From NCBI GenBank assembly GCA_021234155.1, contig JAJEKV010000010.1:7412871-7476870 (forward strand): DNA of 64,000 nucleotides, written 5' to 3'. How positions within the stretch are numbered: the first letter of the stretch is position 1; each line of letters begins with the position of its first letter. Source of the stretch: Isoetes taiwanensis. Its lineage: Eukaryota > Streptophyta > Lycopodiopsida > Isoetales > Isoetaceae. Below the pieces are notes generated by a model. The model did not search any database and was not told where the DNA came from. It was given only the letters and a program-made list of their open reading frames with translations. Shown here piece by piece: positions 47,488 through 59,440 of this stretch. Both the position numbers and the translations under genes were made by a program.

Positions 47488-48610
47488 TCTGCTCTTCCAG
47501 TCCTCCATAGGAATAGAATAGTTGGGCTATATGACCAAAACCATAACAATTACTCCCCTTCAATTCAGGACGTTTCATTCTCAAATGACTATGAATATTA
47601 TTGTTGGCTTGAGAGGAGAATATTAAACTCTATTTACAATGTTTTCATACGAGGTAATAAGATGTGCCTCAATATAGATTCAACATGGTTGGACATAAAT
47701 AGGATTTTATGCAAACTTATTCCAAAGTTCTTATGTATGTCTGTGTGATTTTAAACATTAGATAGTCTTAATGTTCATTTACTCTAAGCGGACAACCTTT
47801 TCGACCTTTTTAGCAAGCTTGCCAACTCCCTATACACCAATTTTTTGCAATTCCAGCCTATCCACATGGCCTGCCACCTCATCTAAATTTGTTTCCAGAC
47901 GTTGGATCTTTGAATTTTAGCATTTGTGGAAATTTAGAAACTCTGGAAATTGCCTTTGAGACCTGACTGTGGGTATCTGAATATGGCTATGGCAAAAGCA
48001 ACCTTGCAACTCCCATCATTGAAATTCCTATTGAAGTTCCTGACTATAATGAAGCTTCTTGCCAATGTTTTGAGCTTCTACCTTTCTTCACCATGTCCTT
48101 TTCGGAGGAGCATAGATCATTTTTTTCCATTTCGGATGTCCTGAGACCAACTCCCTTCATACAATCTGCCATTTTCCTTCCCAGTTCAATGGAAGTTTGT
48201 ATGAGTAGTGCATGTCTTAGTTCCTCATAGCTAAGGCAGAAGCAGTTAAATGGGATTCGTGAAGGTGGGTTTGTATCTTGAGCAGTTCTACAGGAGAGCA
48301 ACTGCAAGCCAAGAGTTTCCAGACTACCAGAATAGAGTAAGGACCCATCAAATAGTTTTACAGATAAGCTGTCTGTAGATTTATGTTCCTTTATCAGATC
48401 TTGTTCTTCCGTATTTGCTCTGAGTAAGCACTGAGTAAAAGAAAATACTGGGCTAGAGGAAAGGGCCCTTGAGTTATATCATGGAATGCAACTATCTGGT
48501 GTAAAAGAGTAACAAACATAGTTGTTGTACTGAAGGCTTGCAATGTCAAAAGCACGCTTGCTTGGAAATTTACCCATGGACAGATTATTCAAATTGGTGA
48601 ATAATCAGAC
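47488..48610. other. No gene recognised
   Basis: A plus frame to 47748 and frames at about 47950-48310 have no recognisable motifs. The latter might belong to the PPR gene remnant that follows. Confidence 0.4.
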
Positions 48611-48736
48611 ATTTGTTATCGTGAACACTTTACTTGATATGTATGCCAAATGCGGTAACCTATGTAGGCATGTAAACTCTTTGACACCTTGATTAACCGC
48701 AATGTGGTGTCTTGGAATGCTATGGTTACTGCAAGA
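48611..48736 (+). pseudogene. Pentatricopeptide repeat (PLS-type) fragment
   Basis: The frame from 48612 reads FVIVNTLLDMYAKCGNLC. After a one-base shift near 48666 another frame reads CKLFDTLINRNVVSWNAMVT. These are the consensus halves of adjacent PPR motifs of land-plant PLS proteins (organelle RNA editing/processing factors). Only about 40 residues are left. The sequence immediately downstream is one of the direct repeats bounding the LINE. Confidence 0.8.
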
Positions 48737-48804
48737 TAAATGTCTCTTAGCCCAAGGAAATTGTAGCAACATGCAAACTCATAAGCTCATAGGCTGCAAT
48801 TATT

Positions 48805-50825
48805 CTTGCCTGCTAAATTGAATTGAATTGAATTAATCTAGCTCTTTAGGACCTTAAAGGCCATAGAGCCTAATTACAACTGTCAAAGTCTCATGAGTAG
48901 ATCACGTTGTGATTCTACTGTTCGAATATAAATACTAATTTCATAAGAGTTCATATCAAACAATGAATGTAAATTATCTACATGAATGTTGAATTTTTCC
49001 AGAATATCAAGATATGCTGGACATTGCAGAAGGGTGTGCCTTTCGTCCCCAACCTGTTGTTGAGTACAAACAAGACACAACCTTTCTTCCCTGGGAGTGC
49101 CACTCCATCTCTCGGTCTCAATGCGTAGTTGATGCGAACTACATCTGAATCTTGCTATTGTCTTCTTTACATGAGGTGGAATCATGGAGTTAAGGTAGTC
49201 CTGTTCTGCATATATCAACATGGGATTAATATTTGACCTATAAAAATTCAGCCTAGAACCTAGATCAGCCCATATCCTCTCAATTGCTAGACTCTGTATT
49301 AGTTCCCGTGCTCCTAAATCTGTTTCTGGCCAATTCTGCTCATTAATACCCCAATGTTTAGCCCAATCTTTCAAATTCTTATACCATCCAGACTGTGTGG
49401 AAGAGAGCATTGCTTGCCTAGAAAGCCTGTGATCGGGCTGCTGTAACACTCTATTAACAAAGCATATGGATTGATAGAGTGCTTCTACTTCCAAAGGAAT
49501 CAAACCTGTTTCTCCCAGCATGATAGCATAAGGTGTTTGCTTCTTTAAACCTAACTCCTCTCTTAAGAAAGCTTCAAAATGTTTTCTACCTGCCTCCATT
49601 GTTTTATAGAAAGTCCAGGCCCCCAAATTGGAGCACCATAGAGCACTACATTTTGTACAAGCGTCTTAAACAGAATCTTTTTTAAGCCCCAATCCTGTAG
49701 CCCTGCTTTATAACATCTAGATAGCATTGAATACAAAGTCGCCTTCCCACCAGAAGTTCTTCTCTTAGTGCACTCTTTCCAAGAATATTTGGAAGAGAAA
49801 TCCAAACCTAAATACTTAAAAGTACTTACAGTTTCAATGCTGGTGCCTAAGTAAGTGAAAATAGGTTTCATTATAGTGCCAACTATCATGATTGTAGATT
49901 TGGGCAAATTAACCTTCATACCTTTGGCTGCACAAAACGAGGCTAAGCTATCTAAATGTGATTGCAATCCCACTTCCTTGTCTGCTAATAAGATCACATC
50001 ATCAGCATATAAGAGCAATTGAATCAGAAAATCACCAATTTTTGTGCCTGCTAAGCTTCTTTCGCGTAACCAAGAATCTAATTCATCAATAAAGAGCCCA
50101 AAGAGAGTAGGTGACAAGGGGCATCCTTGTCGAACTCCAATCGTATTTTGTACTTCTGTATCCAAGTTTCTTGAAAGCTTCACATAACCTCAGAATACAA
50201 TTTAGACACAGCATATCTGATAGATTGTGGAACACCCAATCGCTCCATATGATAAGCAAGGCTCTTTCTAGGAACAGTGTTAAAGGCTTTCGTGAAATCA
50301 ATAAAAGCAAGGTACAAAGCCTTTCTGGGTTCTTTGGCCTTTTCATATAATATCCTGAGTGCTAGAGCATGATCTAAAGTACCAGCCTGGAATTTGGATC
50401 TTTTATCATTATCATCTGCCCAAAGACTAAGCCTCTTCTCCAGCAATGAAGCAAGCAATTTTGTGAACACATTTCCAATGAGAATGGTCCTGTAATTATG
50501 CACATCATTCTTGTCTCTTGGTTTATAAATCGGGAAGACCAAATTCTCCTTCCAAGCCCTCGGGAGATCCTCTCTCACCGATCTATTCAATAGATCTGTG
50601 ATGGCCTTCAAAGCTCTATCTCCAGTCCACTTTAACAATTCCATCTGAAGCCCTTCAAGGTTTGCTAATTTTCCATTGCGCATATTCCTCAACGTCAGCC
50701 ACAGGAGGCATACAATCCACTGCAGGATTGTTATATAACTCTTTGACCAAAGAGAGCAATCCATCGAGATCTACAGCATTTGAGAAAGGTTTGCGTAAAA
50801 TGGTGCTCCAACAGGACTTAGGATG
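48805..50825 (-). mobile_element. Non-LTR retrotransposon (LINE), about 2.0 kb, 5'-truncated
   Basis: The minus-strand 3' end carries a short (TTCAA)n tail (AATTGAATTGAATTGAATT on plus, about 48817-48836) instead of poly-A. The insertion is bounded by imperfect direct repeats of about 40 bases (TAGCAACATGC...CTCATAGGCTGCAATTATT) at about 48764-48804 and 50827-50867. Coding content is described separately. Confidence 0.75.
48883..50764 (-). pseudogene. LINE reverse transcriptase with C-terminal zinc knuckle, decayed
   Basis: Three overlapping frames carry the polymerase. 50764-50180 has the fingers region (LVFPIYKPRDKNDVHNYRTI, LAFIDFTKAFNTVPR with the catalytic Asp). 50183-49563 has GCPLSPTLFGLFIDELDSWL and the active-site LLYADDVILLAD near 50000. 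49626-48883 has the thumb/connection and the knuckle CLVCTQQQ...HTLLQCPAYLD. Frame changes near 50180 and 49620 break it. No endonuclease domain remains, consistent with 5' truncation. Confidence 0.9.
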
Positions 50826-50867
50826 TTAGCAACATGCTAAACACAACCTCATAGGCTGCAATTATTG

Positions 50868-51239
50868 TAGGATTTGAGAGTATGCGAATACTTTTCTTGC
50901 ATTACAAACCATTGGAAGTTAAATAAGAAGTATGGTTCCAATGCCATTCCCACTTTTTTTTGGAACCTTGTTATTTTACACGAAAAGGACAAGGGAAAAG
51001 TTTTCGGACTCTATAACTACCCAGAATTTGAGTATTTTTGTGTTCGGTTGGGTCCAACCATCCTATATCTTTCCCCCTGTTTTCTCGAATCACAAGTCGA
51101 GAATACTAAGAATACAACTCAAACAAAGGAATTTCATTACACATTGAAAACAAAGTTGTAGTTGAAAAAGAATCTTTATTAATAAATTAGATAGTTACAA
51201 CACATATTTTACATCGGACGCAGAGACCATGGCGGTCTT
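50868..51239. other. No gene; contains an isolated palindrome copy
   Basis: A diverged copy of the 22-bp palindrome lies at 51082-51103 (CTCGAATCACAAGTCGAG core). Otherwise non-coding. Confidence 0.5.
51082..51103. repeat. Isolated 22-bp palindrome, diverged
   Basis: Reads TTCTCGAATCA then CAAGTCGAGAA. Left and right arms match the consensus CTCGACTCG/CGAGTCGAG with three changes. Confidence 0.7.
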
Positions 51240-52296
51240 GCTATCACTACAGTTACATCATCATGGCAGGTGTTCCACCTTACAGGAAGAATGTGCGGGG
51301 CTTCTTCTTGCCGTCTATAAGCTTTGGGAGCAACCTGAAGAATGTGAAATGCCTCACGAGGAGGTGCCTCGTGAGCCACCCGCTGGCCTGTTTAACCTAT
51401 TTCTCCACTTTCCTCTCGCATCTTTTCCTCAATCGTCGGGTCAAATATGCTTGTTCCCCAACCTCCGTGGATGTCATGCAATGCTTGCAAGACCCTTTGA
51501 GCTTTCTGGAGTTGCGAAATGTTCTTCCTCTCTTCCTCATCCTTTGAGGTCCGATAGCGTCTGCAATCACGAGCAAGCTTATCCCAAAGCCCTGGTAAGA
51601 GTGTAGCCTGAGCGGGATCTGTGCTATGTGTCGAGCCACCTAGAACAAAGAGAGTCCATGATTAACAATTATGGTGCCATAAATTAGTCATAATGAAGAA
51701 AAGGATGCAGAATTTAAAATAGATTGGAGAGCATTCATTCCATATAGTTGCATCCAATCACACAAAGAACAGGGAAAAAATTAAGGAACTTTTATATTCA
51801 AAGTGGTGAAATAGACTTGGCTAAAGTATGCCAAAATTTGAGGTGAAAGCTTCTAATGTTTAGCTAAACTTTCTAAATTTTGCCACCTATACTTTCTTAC
51901 GTTTGGCTAAACTGTTATTTAAAAAAGAAAAAATCTTCTATCTTTTGACTATTTTGCACTAATTTAAGACTGAAATATTAACTGACCATAATAAATATAA
52001 AGGCTATAGGATAATTTGGCTAAAGTACACTAAAATTTGATGTAAAAGCTTCTAAGTTTTGGCTAAACTTTCCAAATTTTGGCACTTACACTTTCTTGCG
52101 ATTAGCTAAAGTTGGACGAAATGGAGGTGGGGCGTGAAATAGACTTGGCTAAAATTTTATTTTTTTTAGCCCAAAAAGGGCCATAGTTTAGCCAATGTTT
52201 TTTCAAACAAGGTCAAAATTTCGCCATTTAGCTAAGTTTAGCCACTAATTTTTTCCATGCATACAAATGGTCTCATCATTGGGACAAGCAGTGCCT

Positions 52297-52318
52297 TTCT
52301 TGGCTCCCGAGTCGAGAA
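52297..52318. repeat. Isolated 22-bp palindrome, right arm intact
   Basis: The left arm is changed (TTCTTGGCTCC); the right arm CGAGTCGAGAA is perfect. It is flanked by CCTTT...AAAGGCC, so pairing extends further. Confidence 0.7.
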
Positions 52319-53707
52319 AGGCCCTAGAAAGTCAATGTACAAGTATTTTCATTACAGAATATAGTACTATTGTTCACATTTCTTTCAAAACTTCACAGAA
52401 TTTTACTATCTGAAATCAGAGGTCACTGATCTTGATCCCCAATCACCATAATATTTCACGTCCATAGCTCTCAGGACTGCGCTGCTCTCTGGATCAACCT
52501 GCTTGAGGTTCGGATAATTCCTAATCACATCGGCCACAAGAATGGAAAACAGAGATTCTGCCAACACCAGAACGAGATTGTAAGATAACCACTTATCCGT
52601 TTCATGCTCTTCTGGTCAATAACTCTTTGCAATGATTGTATTGTCCAAGTTATGATAGCACTTGTAGGCGGATTGCCCGACATGCAGAAGATAAGAAAAC
52701 TAAAAGTATCTAGCTCGGTCATATCTAGACATATCTTATACCACTGCTCAATGTCAGCTTTTTCATAAAATAGGGTGGGGTCTTCAATCATATTCATGTC
52801 GAATAGTGCCACAAGCCCAACCGCTAGTTCCATACCACCGAATCCCTTGTGACCCAAGGTTACCAAGAAGGGAGGGGAGCTATCGTCCGTCTTAAATGGC
52901 ACCACCCCGAATCCAAGCTTCTGCTTCAGAAGTGCCATAGCACGTTCAAGAAAGGGGGGCAGTTTTGATGTTTCGTTTAAGCTTCGTGTTGATGCAGGGT
53001 TGGCATAGCTTCGTGTTGATGCAGGGTTGGCATAGCCGGTTCATGTCATCCTCATCAAGCGTGGTCTTCTCCTTATAGTAATCAAAATCATGGCATGCAT
53101 TGGATGCAACATTGCAGAATTCTGTGATGCCTTCTTCCAATGCACGTCGTCTCTTCAGGACTGTGGCATAATCCTTTGCATCCTGATTTTTGAACTCCTA
53201 GTCTTCCTTACCAGGATTGTCCCATCCAGGATTTTGCCCTGTAGGTCAAGCGTTTCTTTATCCGTGAGGCCTTGTATCCTTTTCATGAACTGCTTGTCGA
53301 ACAACTTTGGGTATGGCCTTGTTGGCAATTCTCCATTGTTGTTCTTGAACTTGCTCCGTGTCAGAGAGCCTAGATCTCAGTCCATTTTACCCAGCCTGCC
53401 TCACTGCACAGAATGAGGTCATATTGGTCAGATAGGAATTCCCTGCCCATTCTTGGTGTTCTCTTCTTTTTCTCATCTTCATCATCTTTTTGGCCTTCCG
53501 GAAGAACATATCTGCACAGTTTCTCAAAGGTCTTCCACTTGTCTGAGGGAGCCCCGTTTCCTTTAGGCCGCTGAGGACAACCCAATGCCTTCCACTGTTG
53601 CCAAGCGTGTATGATCTGGTCAAAATATGGGCTACAATGAATAAATAGAACTATGTCAACAGTTATTTTAATAATCCATGGGAAGAGAACATACAGAGTT
53701 TGGGGCT

Positions 53708-54103
53708 TTCTCGACTCGCGAGTCGAGAAAGTCCCCAATTACAAGGAAGCCCCTGCATAGCAGTAAATTTAAAATTCTGGATGCGAGTCGAGAATACTCA
53801 GAGGAAGACAAAAACAGAGGGTGCGGGGGCTTTCTGGACTCGCGAATCGAGAAAGTCCCCAACTGCAAGGAGGCCTCTGCATAGCAGTAAATTAAAAATT
53901 CTCGGTATTCTCGACTCGCGAATCGAGAATACCCAGAGGAAAACAAAAGCAGAGGGTGCGGGGGCTTTCTCGACTCGCGAGTCGAGAAAATCCCCAATTG
54001 CAAGGAGGCCTCTGCGTAGCAGTAAATTAATTCTGGGTATTCTCGACTCAGAGGAAGACAAAAAATAGTGGGTGGGGGGCTTTCTCGACTCACGAGTTGA
54101 GAA
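53708..54103. repeat. Palindrome array 1, seven sites
   Basis: Core CTCGACTCGCGAGTCGAG flanked by TT and AA. Sites at 53708 (perfect), 53775 (damaged), 53832, 53908, 53967 (perfect), 54040 (left half only) and 54082. Sites are embedded in about 125-bp repeated units containing AGGAGGCCTCTGCATAGCAG and alternate between contexts GGGGCTTTCTCG.. and GGTATTCTCG... The perfect sites extend to GGGGCTTT/AAAGTCCCC. Confidence 0.95.
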
Positions 54104-56255
54104 TCGGCCTGGTGCAGGCTGAGTAAAATACCTTATGTAGCTGGCACTTGCTGCTATTGTATTCTGACAGTGACTAATGCTGGCAAGCTCGGTGGGTGGT
54201 GTATCCGCTGAGAGAACTCTGCACTCCCGTTTGGAATACCAATCCTTAATTCTCTATGGGACCTCCTTTTTTGTCTGCAATACTTGTGCTATCCTCACAG
54301 GATGCTGACCATCCACAACCCAGAACCTCACATCTTTGTCCTTCAGGTCTTCTTCAGTGCTCCACCTGAACAATTCACCTGTAGCTCTGCTGAATGGTAT
54401 AACATCCGCAGGCGTTGGATCCGCAACACTATGACGCACCATGAGGTTCAGAATCTCTAGCATGTGAGCTGGATTCAAATCCCTGTGGTTGAAGAGGACC
54501 GCATCACCAGTGCAAACCTTCAATCGTCTTATGTCCAATAGCAACTTGTGGCCAATCCCCAGTGGATAAAACTGAGCCAGGCGCTCCATCTTTTGGGCCC
54601 CCCTCTGCGACTTCTTTATTTGGTCATCTGGATCCAAGAACTGGGAGCCTACCATTTAGTCATCTTCCGCATCAGAATCCTCTGGAGTGCTTTTAGTTTT
54701 TCCGCTTGCACTCTTCTCTGGAATTTTCTCCCTCTCAACAACATCCTTCATAACTATTTGAGTGCTTTAAAGTTTTAAGCACGTTAGATGTGAACATCCC
54801 TGTGTTAAAGAGCTTTTCCCTCACCCTGAAAATCTCCATTCCGAGCTCCCTTGAAGTGAGCGTTCCAGCCTCCTTCGTCCCTTCCAAATCCTTGCAGCCC
54901 AAGTTCTGGCAATTTAGAGGCGCCGGCCTTTTGTCAATCCCCTTGGCCTTGCTCATCGATGTAAAAGAATAATTGGAGACTGACAATTTCCTGGTGTGGT
55001 AAAATTTTCAATTCAACACGTCTTCCACATACAAAGTAACATGTCTTGGATCTGGGGCAGCAACTGATAGGACCATACCGACCTTCTTATACTTGTCGCT
55101 GGAACTTCTTTTATCCCTTTGCCAGAAAAACAGATCTTTTTCTTTCCCACAAGATATTACTTCGACATACTACCAACAATCCGCAGGGGTTTCCAGCAGC
55201 TCTATCTCCAATTCTTCAAGGACGAAGAATGGAGTCCTACCAGTGATGACAAGTGTCTCTGTCGTAAATGCTACAAGGCTAAAATATCGTCAGAACAAGT
55301 AAACGAATCGAATCAAAATTGAGAGCTTACTGGGAGGCGTGGTCTTTCGTTTCTTCGTTCCACTAGAACCCGGCTCCGATCTGGCGCCCCGCTTCTTTGT
55401 TGGAGTCATCATGTCTTGATGCTGGCGATGTCTCTTGCTGCTCGAATTCCCTTTTAAACTTAGTTTATTCTGGGACTTTGTGATTTTGGACTGCACGTAA
55501 AAAACAGGTTCCGGTGTGTTCTTAAATTTGAAATTAAGGACATACAATCATTCAAGGGAAAAAAGCGGGCTAAGGGTATAGCACGACCATCTTTAGCCCG
55601 CCCAAACACTAATTTGAACTTTTATTTCAAGGAACTAAGTGTATCGGGCATAGAAGAGTTTAGCGGGCGCATAATTTTATCGGGTCTTAGTAGCCGGAGG
55701 CCGAGAGAGATTCCAAACGACTTCTCAACATGGCGCCATGACACTGTAAGCTCCTAACAGCAGTTTAATCTGTATCTCTGTCTAACTGAGTGTTCTGTTG
55801 AACCTAGATGATTTGATTGACGTACGTGGGGCCAAGGTAGCAGCGAGAGATGAGCTAGAGGACACGGGCACTCTTCACTGTAGTGCCATGGAGAAGGGAT
55901 ACATAAGAATCGCTTTAACACAAGTTTTTGATGTAGATGCCTTGTTGATGAGGCCGACAGAATAAGCAAAAATTCTCGGAGAGGCTGCGAGGTCTGTGAT
56001 ACAATGGCCCAAAGAATACTTGCGAGAAGAGGTGAGTGCTTATCACTATTTTATTAGGATGCTTGTTTCAGAGATCCTTTAGGCATGTTAGACTTGTTTA
56101 GAATGTGGAACTGTTCGAAAGCTCGCTCGATTGGTTGTTTCCTTGTTGAGCATATTTCAGCGTCGAGACACTCTCTAGGTTGAGAGATGTTGAGCAAGGG
56201 AGCAACCAATCGGAGTAACTCGTGAACAGCTCCATGTTTTGGTAGTTTTGGTTGG

Positions 56256-56603
56256 AATGCATTCCCCTGTGGTTAGTTGCAGAGGATTCCACCTAGTCTG
56301 AGCCCTTCCCCTTCGCAATATTCGATGAAGATGGTTCAAAGGAGAGTGGCTTAGACTGGCTAGAGGCATCTGGAACTCGACACTAGAGAATGCACTAGGA
56401 GTCTGCATTGCTGTGTGTAAGACTCAAGGGCCTTCTTGACTTGCGAGGCGAGAAAGCCCCCCAGCCTTCCTTAGGGATGCAGTTCAAATGCATTCCCCTG
56501 TGGTTAGTCGTAGAGGCCTCCACCCAGTCCGAGCCCCTCTCCTTCGCAAATATTCAAGGAAGATAGTTCGAAGGAGAGTGGCTCTGGCTGGATAGAGACA
56601 CCT
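56256..56603. repeat. About 115-bp direct repeat, offset 232
   Basis: GAATGCATTCCCCTGTGGTT begins at about 56256 and 56488. The copies run to GGAGAGTGGCT with many substitutions. It lies between the two palindrome arrays. Confidence 0.8.
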
Positions 56604-56809
56604 GTTGGGTGGATGAGGCATTCTCAACTCGCGAGTCAAGAATAGGAGTGTTTGTTGAGTGAGGCATTCTCGACTCGCGAGGCGAGAATTCAGAGTAAGA
56701 GCCTATGCTTACTGATCAGTGAGAAATTCTCGACTCGCGAGGCGAGAATAGGGAGAGTAGTTCCTGGAGTGCTGGCTGGGTAAGGGATTCTCGACTCGCG
56801 AGTCGAGAA
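56433..56809. repeat. Palindrome array 2, five sites
   Basis: Sites at 56433, 56621, 56667, 56727 and 56788 (the last perfect). Two carry CGAGGCGAG instead of CGAGTCGAG in the right arm. Spacings are 46-188 bases, and the sequences between sites are unrelated to those of array 1. Confidence 0.95.
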
Positions 56810-58503
56810 TGCAGGGTGTAGACTGCACCTTTCCTGCAAGGGAGGATGCATTATGTGTTAGAAAGGTCTGTGCAATGCTCTAAACTACCTAACATCTTCA
56901 CAGTTCGATTATCTGTTAGAAAGGTTTTTGTTTTTAGAGCAAGAATGGCTAGGGATGGGTGATTTAGCAACAAAGGTGATGACTTGGCAAGAAAGAATGA
57001 CATGGAAATGTGAGGGTGGTGATGTGGCAAAAAAATTATCAAACAAAATTTCTCCTAATCAAACTTTTTGTGACATGGATATGACATGATGATGATGTGG
57101 GTGTGATATAATGGAACCTTTGACATGTATGCACAATGGTGCTTGGATTTAGAGATTTTTAGGCCAACTTTTTTCCTTTTCTTAGGAATGTCATGTCAAA
57201 GTGTACTTTCTCACTCTAACTTTGTTATTTAAAGAGAGAATATATTTTTGGACTCTAGAAATGGCTAAATTGGATGAATGGTATACTTTTGACTAGGAAA
57301 AAATGGTCTTGTTAACTTTGGTCTTGACAAATGTGGATGGTGATTTGGCAACTTTTGAGTGGTGACATAGATCAATTTGGCACTAGTGCAATAAGTTGAT
57401 TGTTTGACCTTTCTTGATTCCCTAGATCATGGGAGAGGCCAAATTGAATAGGAATTTTTCCTTTTTCAAGATGGTGGTGACATGATGGATGTGTGAAGTG
57501 TGAATGAAGTATGAATGATATGTTTTGACTAGAAAAAAGGTTTTTTGCCAAATTTGCTATGGGATATGAAGGTAATGTATGGAATTTGAGGCAAGTGGAA
57601 TGTTTGGCATATGAGAGGAGGTGAAGAGCTTTAGAAATGGATCATGTGAAATAGTCATGCCAAGAACTCGAAGTAAAACCACATACCAAGCCAACTCATG
57701 GGGTCCTCCAAACTTCAAATTGCTTTGCTTGAATCTCCTTCTCTTCCATGTTTGTGTGATCTTTCATGAATGTCTTCACCTTGGTCTTCAAGCTAGTGTC
57801 TTCTTGTGATCTTCAGAGATCAAAGTCATCAGATCTGCAGCTTCATACTCAAATGCTCAATTCAACATGTTGTTGTTGCAATGCTCTTCTATGCTGCCAT
57901 ATCATGGCAGCATCATGCTAAAAAAAGGAAGCAGGCTGGTCTGCTAGCCCCTTGGAGCTAAAGAAATTCTCCTTTGTCTTCAGATAGTTGCGTTAGATGG
58001 GAAGGTGATAGGAAACATGGGAACTTTGTGTGGAGTAGGAGTCAAATGTTCATGGTATTGGTCAACTAATGAAGAATGGTGGTGGAATGACTGGTGAACC
58101 TGCATGACAAGTGAATGTTAGAATAGAACTTGAGTTGCTGTTATGGCAGGAATGTCAGCAACTTAATGAAATGGATAGTGAGGGCAAATGTGAACAATGC
58201 ATGGTGTTGAAGACAAGTAGAAGTGATGTATGACAAAATGCATATCAGATGCTCCTGCATGGAAACATTTACTAGTTAAGCTCAACAACTTGCATTCTGC
58301 TCTTAGATGATCTTTGATCCTCCTCTTCTGCAGACACTTGAAGAATTGCTTAGTCTTTTTTACTTGGAACCAATCTGTCTTGACTAGAATAAGCTAACTT
58401 TTAGATTGCTCACTCCTTAATCTATTCAAGCTTCTAAAAAGAGACTAATCTACTTCAACAAGTACAAACCTACAACAAACTAATAACTAACTCTAAGACA
58501 TGC
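56810..58503. other. No gene; may include the 3' LTR of the Ty3 element
   Basis: Repetitive-looking text rich in GATGATGTGGCA/GACATG-type words, no coding frame. By position it should hold the 3' untranslated region and LTR of the minus-strand Ty3 element, but I could not fix LTR ends. Confidence 0.35.
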
Positions 58504-59294
58504 TTACTCAAATAAAATCGAGGCAACATGTTGTTGCCAATACCTCTTGAGATGTAGAATGTTGACAGGGTTGAGCAGTTCATTGCCATCAGTTAGTGAT
58601 CTTAACCAATAGGAATCTTTCCCTACTGTGCCAATGACTTCAAATGGTCCTTCCCACAAATTCTCAAACTTGCTAACTATTTTCTCTTTGGCCTTATTCC
58701 ATTTCAGAACCAATTCGCCATTAGTGCCTTGAAGTTTATGAGCAGCCTTGAATGTTGCTATACCCTTTGCCTTCTTCAATAGAATGGCATTCTCAGCTTC
58801 AAATCTATCTCTAACTGCAACAACCTGGCAAATCTATCTTTGAGTGCCTCTTCCATTTCTAAGTTAATCTTGTATGCCAGTCTCAAAGATGGTAATTCAA
58901 ACTCCACTAGAACAACTGATTCTATCCCATACACCAAGCTGAAAGGTGTTTGCCTGGTAGCTGTTTTAACAGTAGTCCTGTAGGCCCACAATGCATCATG
59001 TAATTTGACATACCAATCTCTTTTATAAATATCTATGGTCTTCTGCAGAATTGACTTGAGAACTTTGTTGGTGGATTCTGCCTGATCATTCCCTTGAGGA
59101 TAATAGGAGGGCCTTTTCACATGCTTCACCTTGAGTGTGGTTAGCAAAGCTCCAATAACTTCATTAATAAATTGACTGCCTCTATCAGATATCAATTTGA
59201 ATGGAATGCCAAACCTGGCACATATATTTTCATGTAAAAATCTTGCTGTGGTTAAAGCAGAAGAGGGAGGATCTATAGGGCCGATGAAATCCAA
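58504..59294 (-). pseudogene. Ty3 integrase, internally deleted
   Basis: The frame 59294-58776 starts at the first catalytic Asp region (MDFIGPIDPPSS) and jumps to TARFLHENICARFGIPFKLI. The usual 25-30 residues between them are missing. The second Asp (LISDRGSQFI) and the Glu (PQGNDQAESTNK) are present. A shift near 58776 leads to the C-terminal domain (NLWEGPFEVIGTVGKDSYWL) and a stop at 58504. Confidence 0.9.
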
Positions 59295-59440
59295 CCCCCA
59301 AACTTGGAATGGTCCAGGTTAAGTTATGGCTGTGAGAGGTACAGGTTGCAGAATTCTTTTGCCAAATATTTGGCACTTGTGACAACTCCTAATTTTCTCA
59401 TAACAGTCCTTGTAAAGAGTAGGCCAGAAGTATCCAGACC

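Larger units (their letters stand above)
51240..55500 (-). pseudogene. Decayed multi-exon gene with DGQH (ParB/sulfiredoxin-like) motif
   Basis: Pieces in minus order: 55500-55335 (basic start with KKRGARSEPGSSGTKKRK, donor CCA|GTAAGC); 54978-54750 (NLGCKDLEGTKEAGTLTSRE); 54655-54254, the best-preserved frame, with NHRDLNPAHMLEILNLMVRH and FWVVDGQHPVRIAQVLQ; 53640-53390 (WQQWKALGCPQRPKGNGAPS); 53170-52950 (EEGITEFCNVASNACHDFDY); 52938-52525 (LVTLGHKGFGGMELAVGLVA); and 51600-51400 (LWDKLARDCRRYRTSKDEEE). Frames, stops (e.g. the TAA just before 54655) and a palindrome array interrupt them. VDGQHPVRIA recalls the DGxHR/GxxR signature of the ParB/sulfiredoxin fold, but this is by eye. Probably an element-borne gene; function unknown. 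Confidence 0.45.

Noticed and set aside
47425-47748. 107-codon plus-strand frame after the tandem duplication
   Set aside because: It begins inside the duplicated non-coding unit and has no recognisable motif.
53668-54093. Minus and plus frames repeating FSTRESRKPP/FLDSRVEKAP
   Set aside because: They are translations of the palindrome units, not conserved protein repeats.
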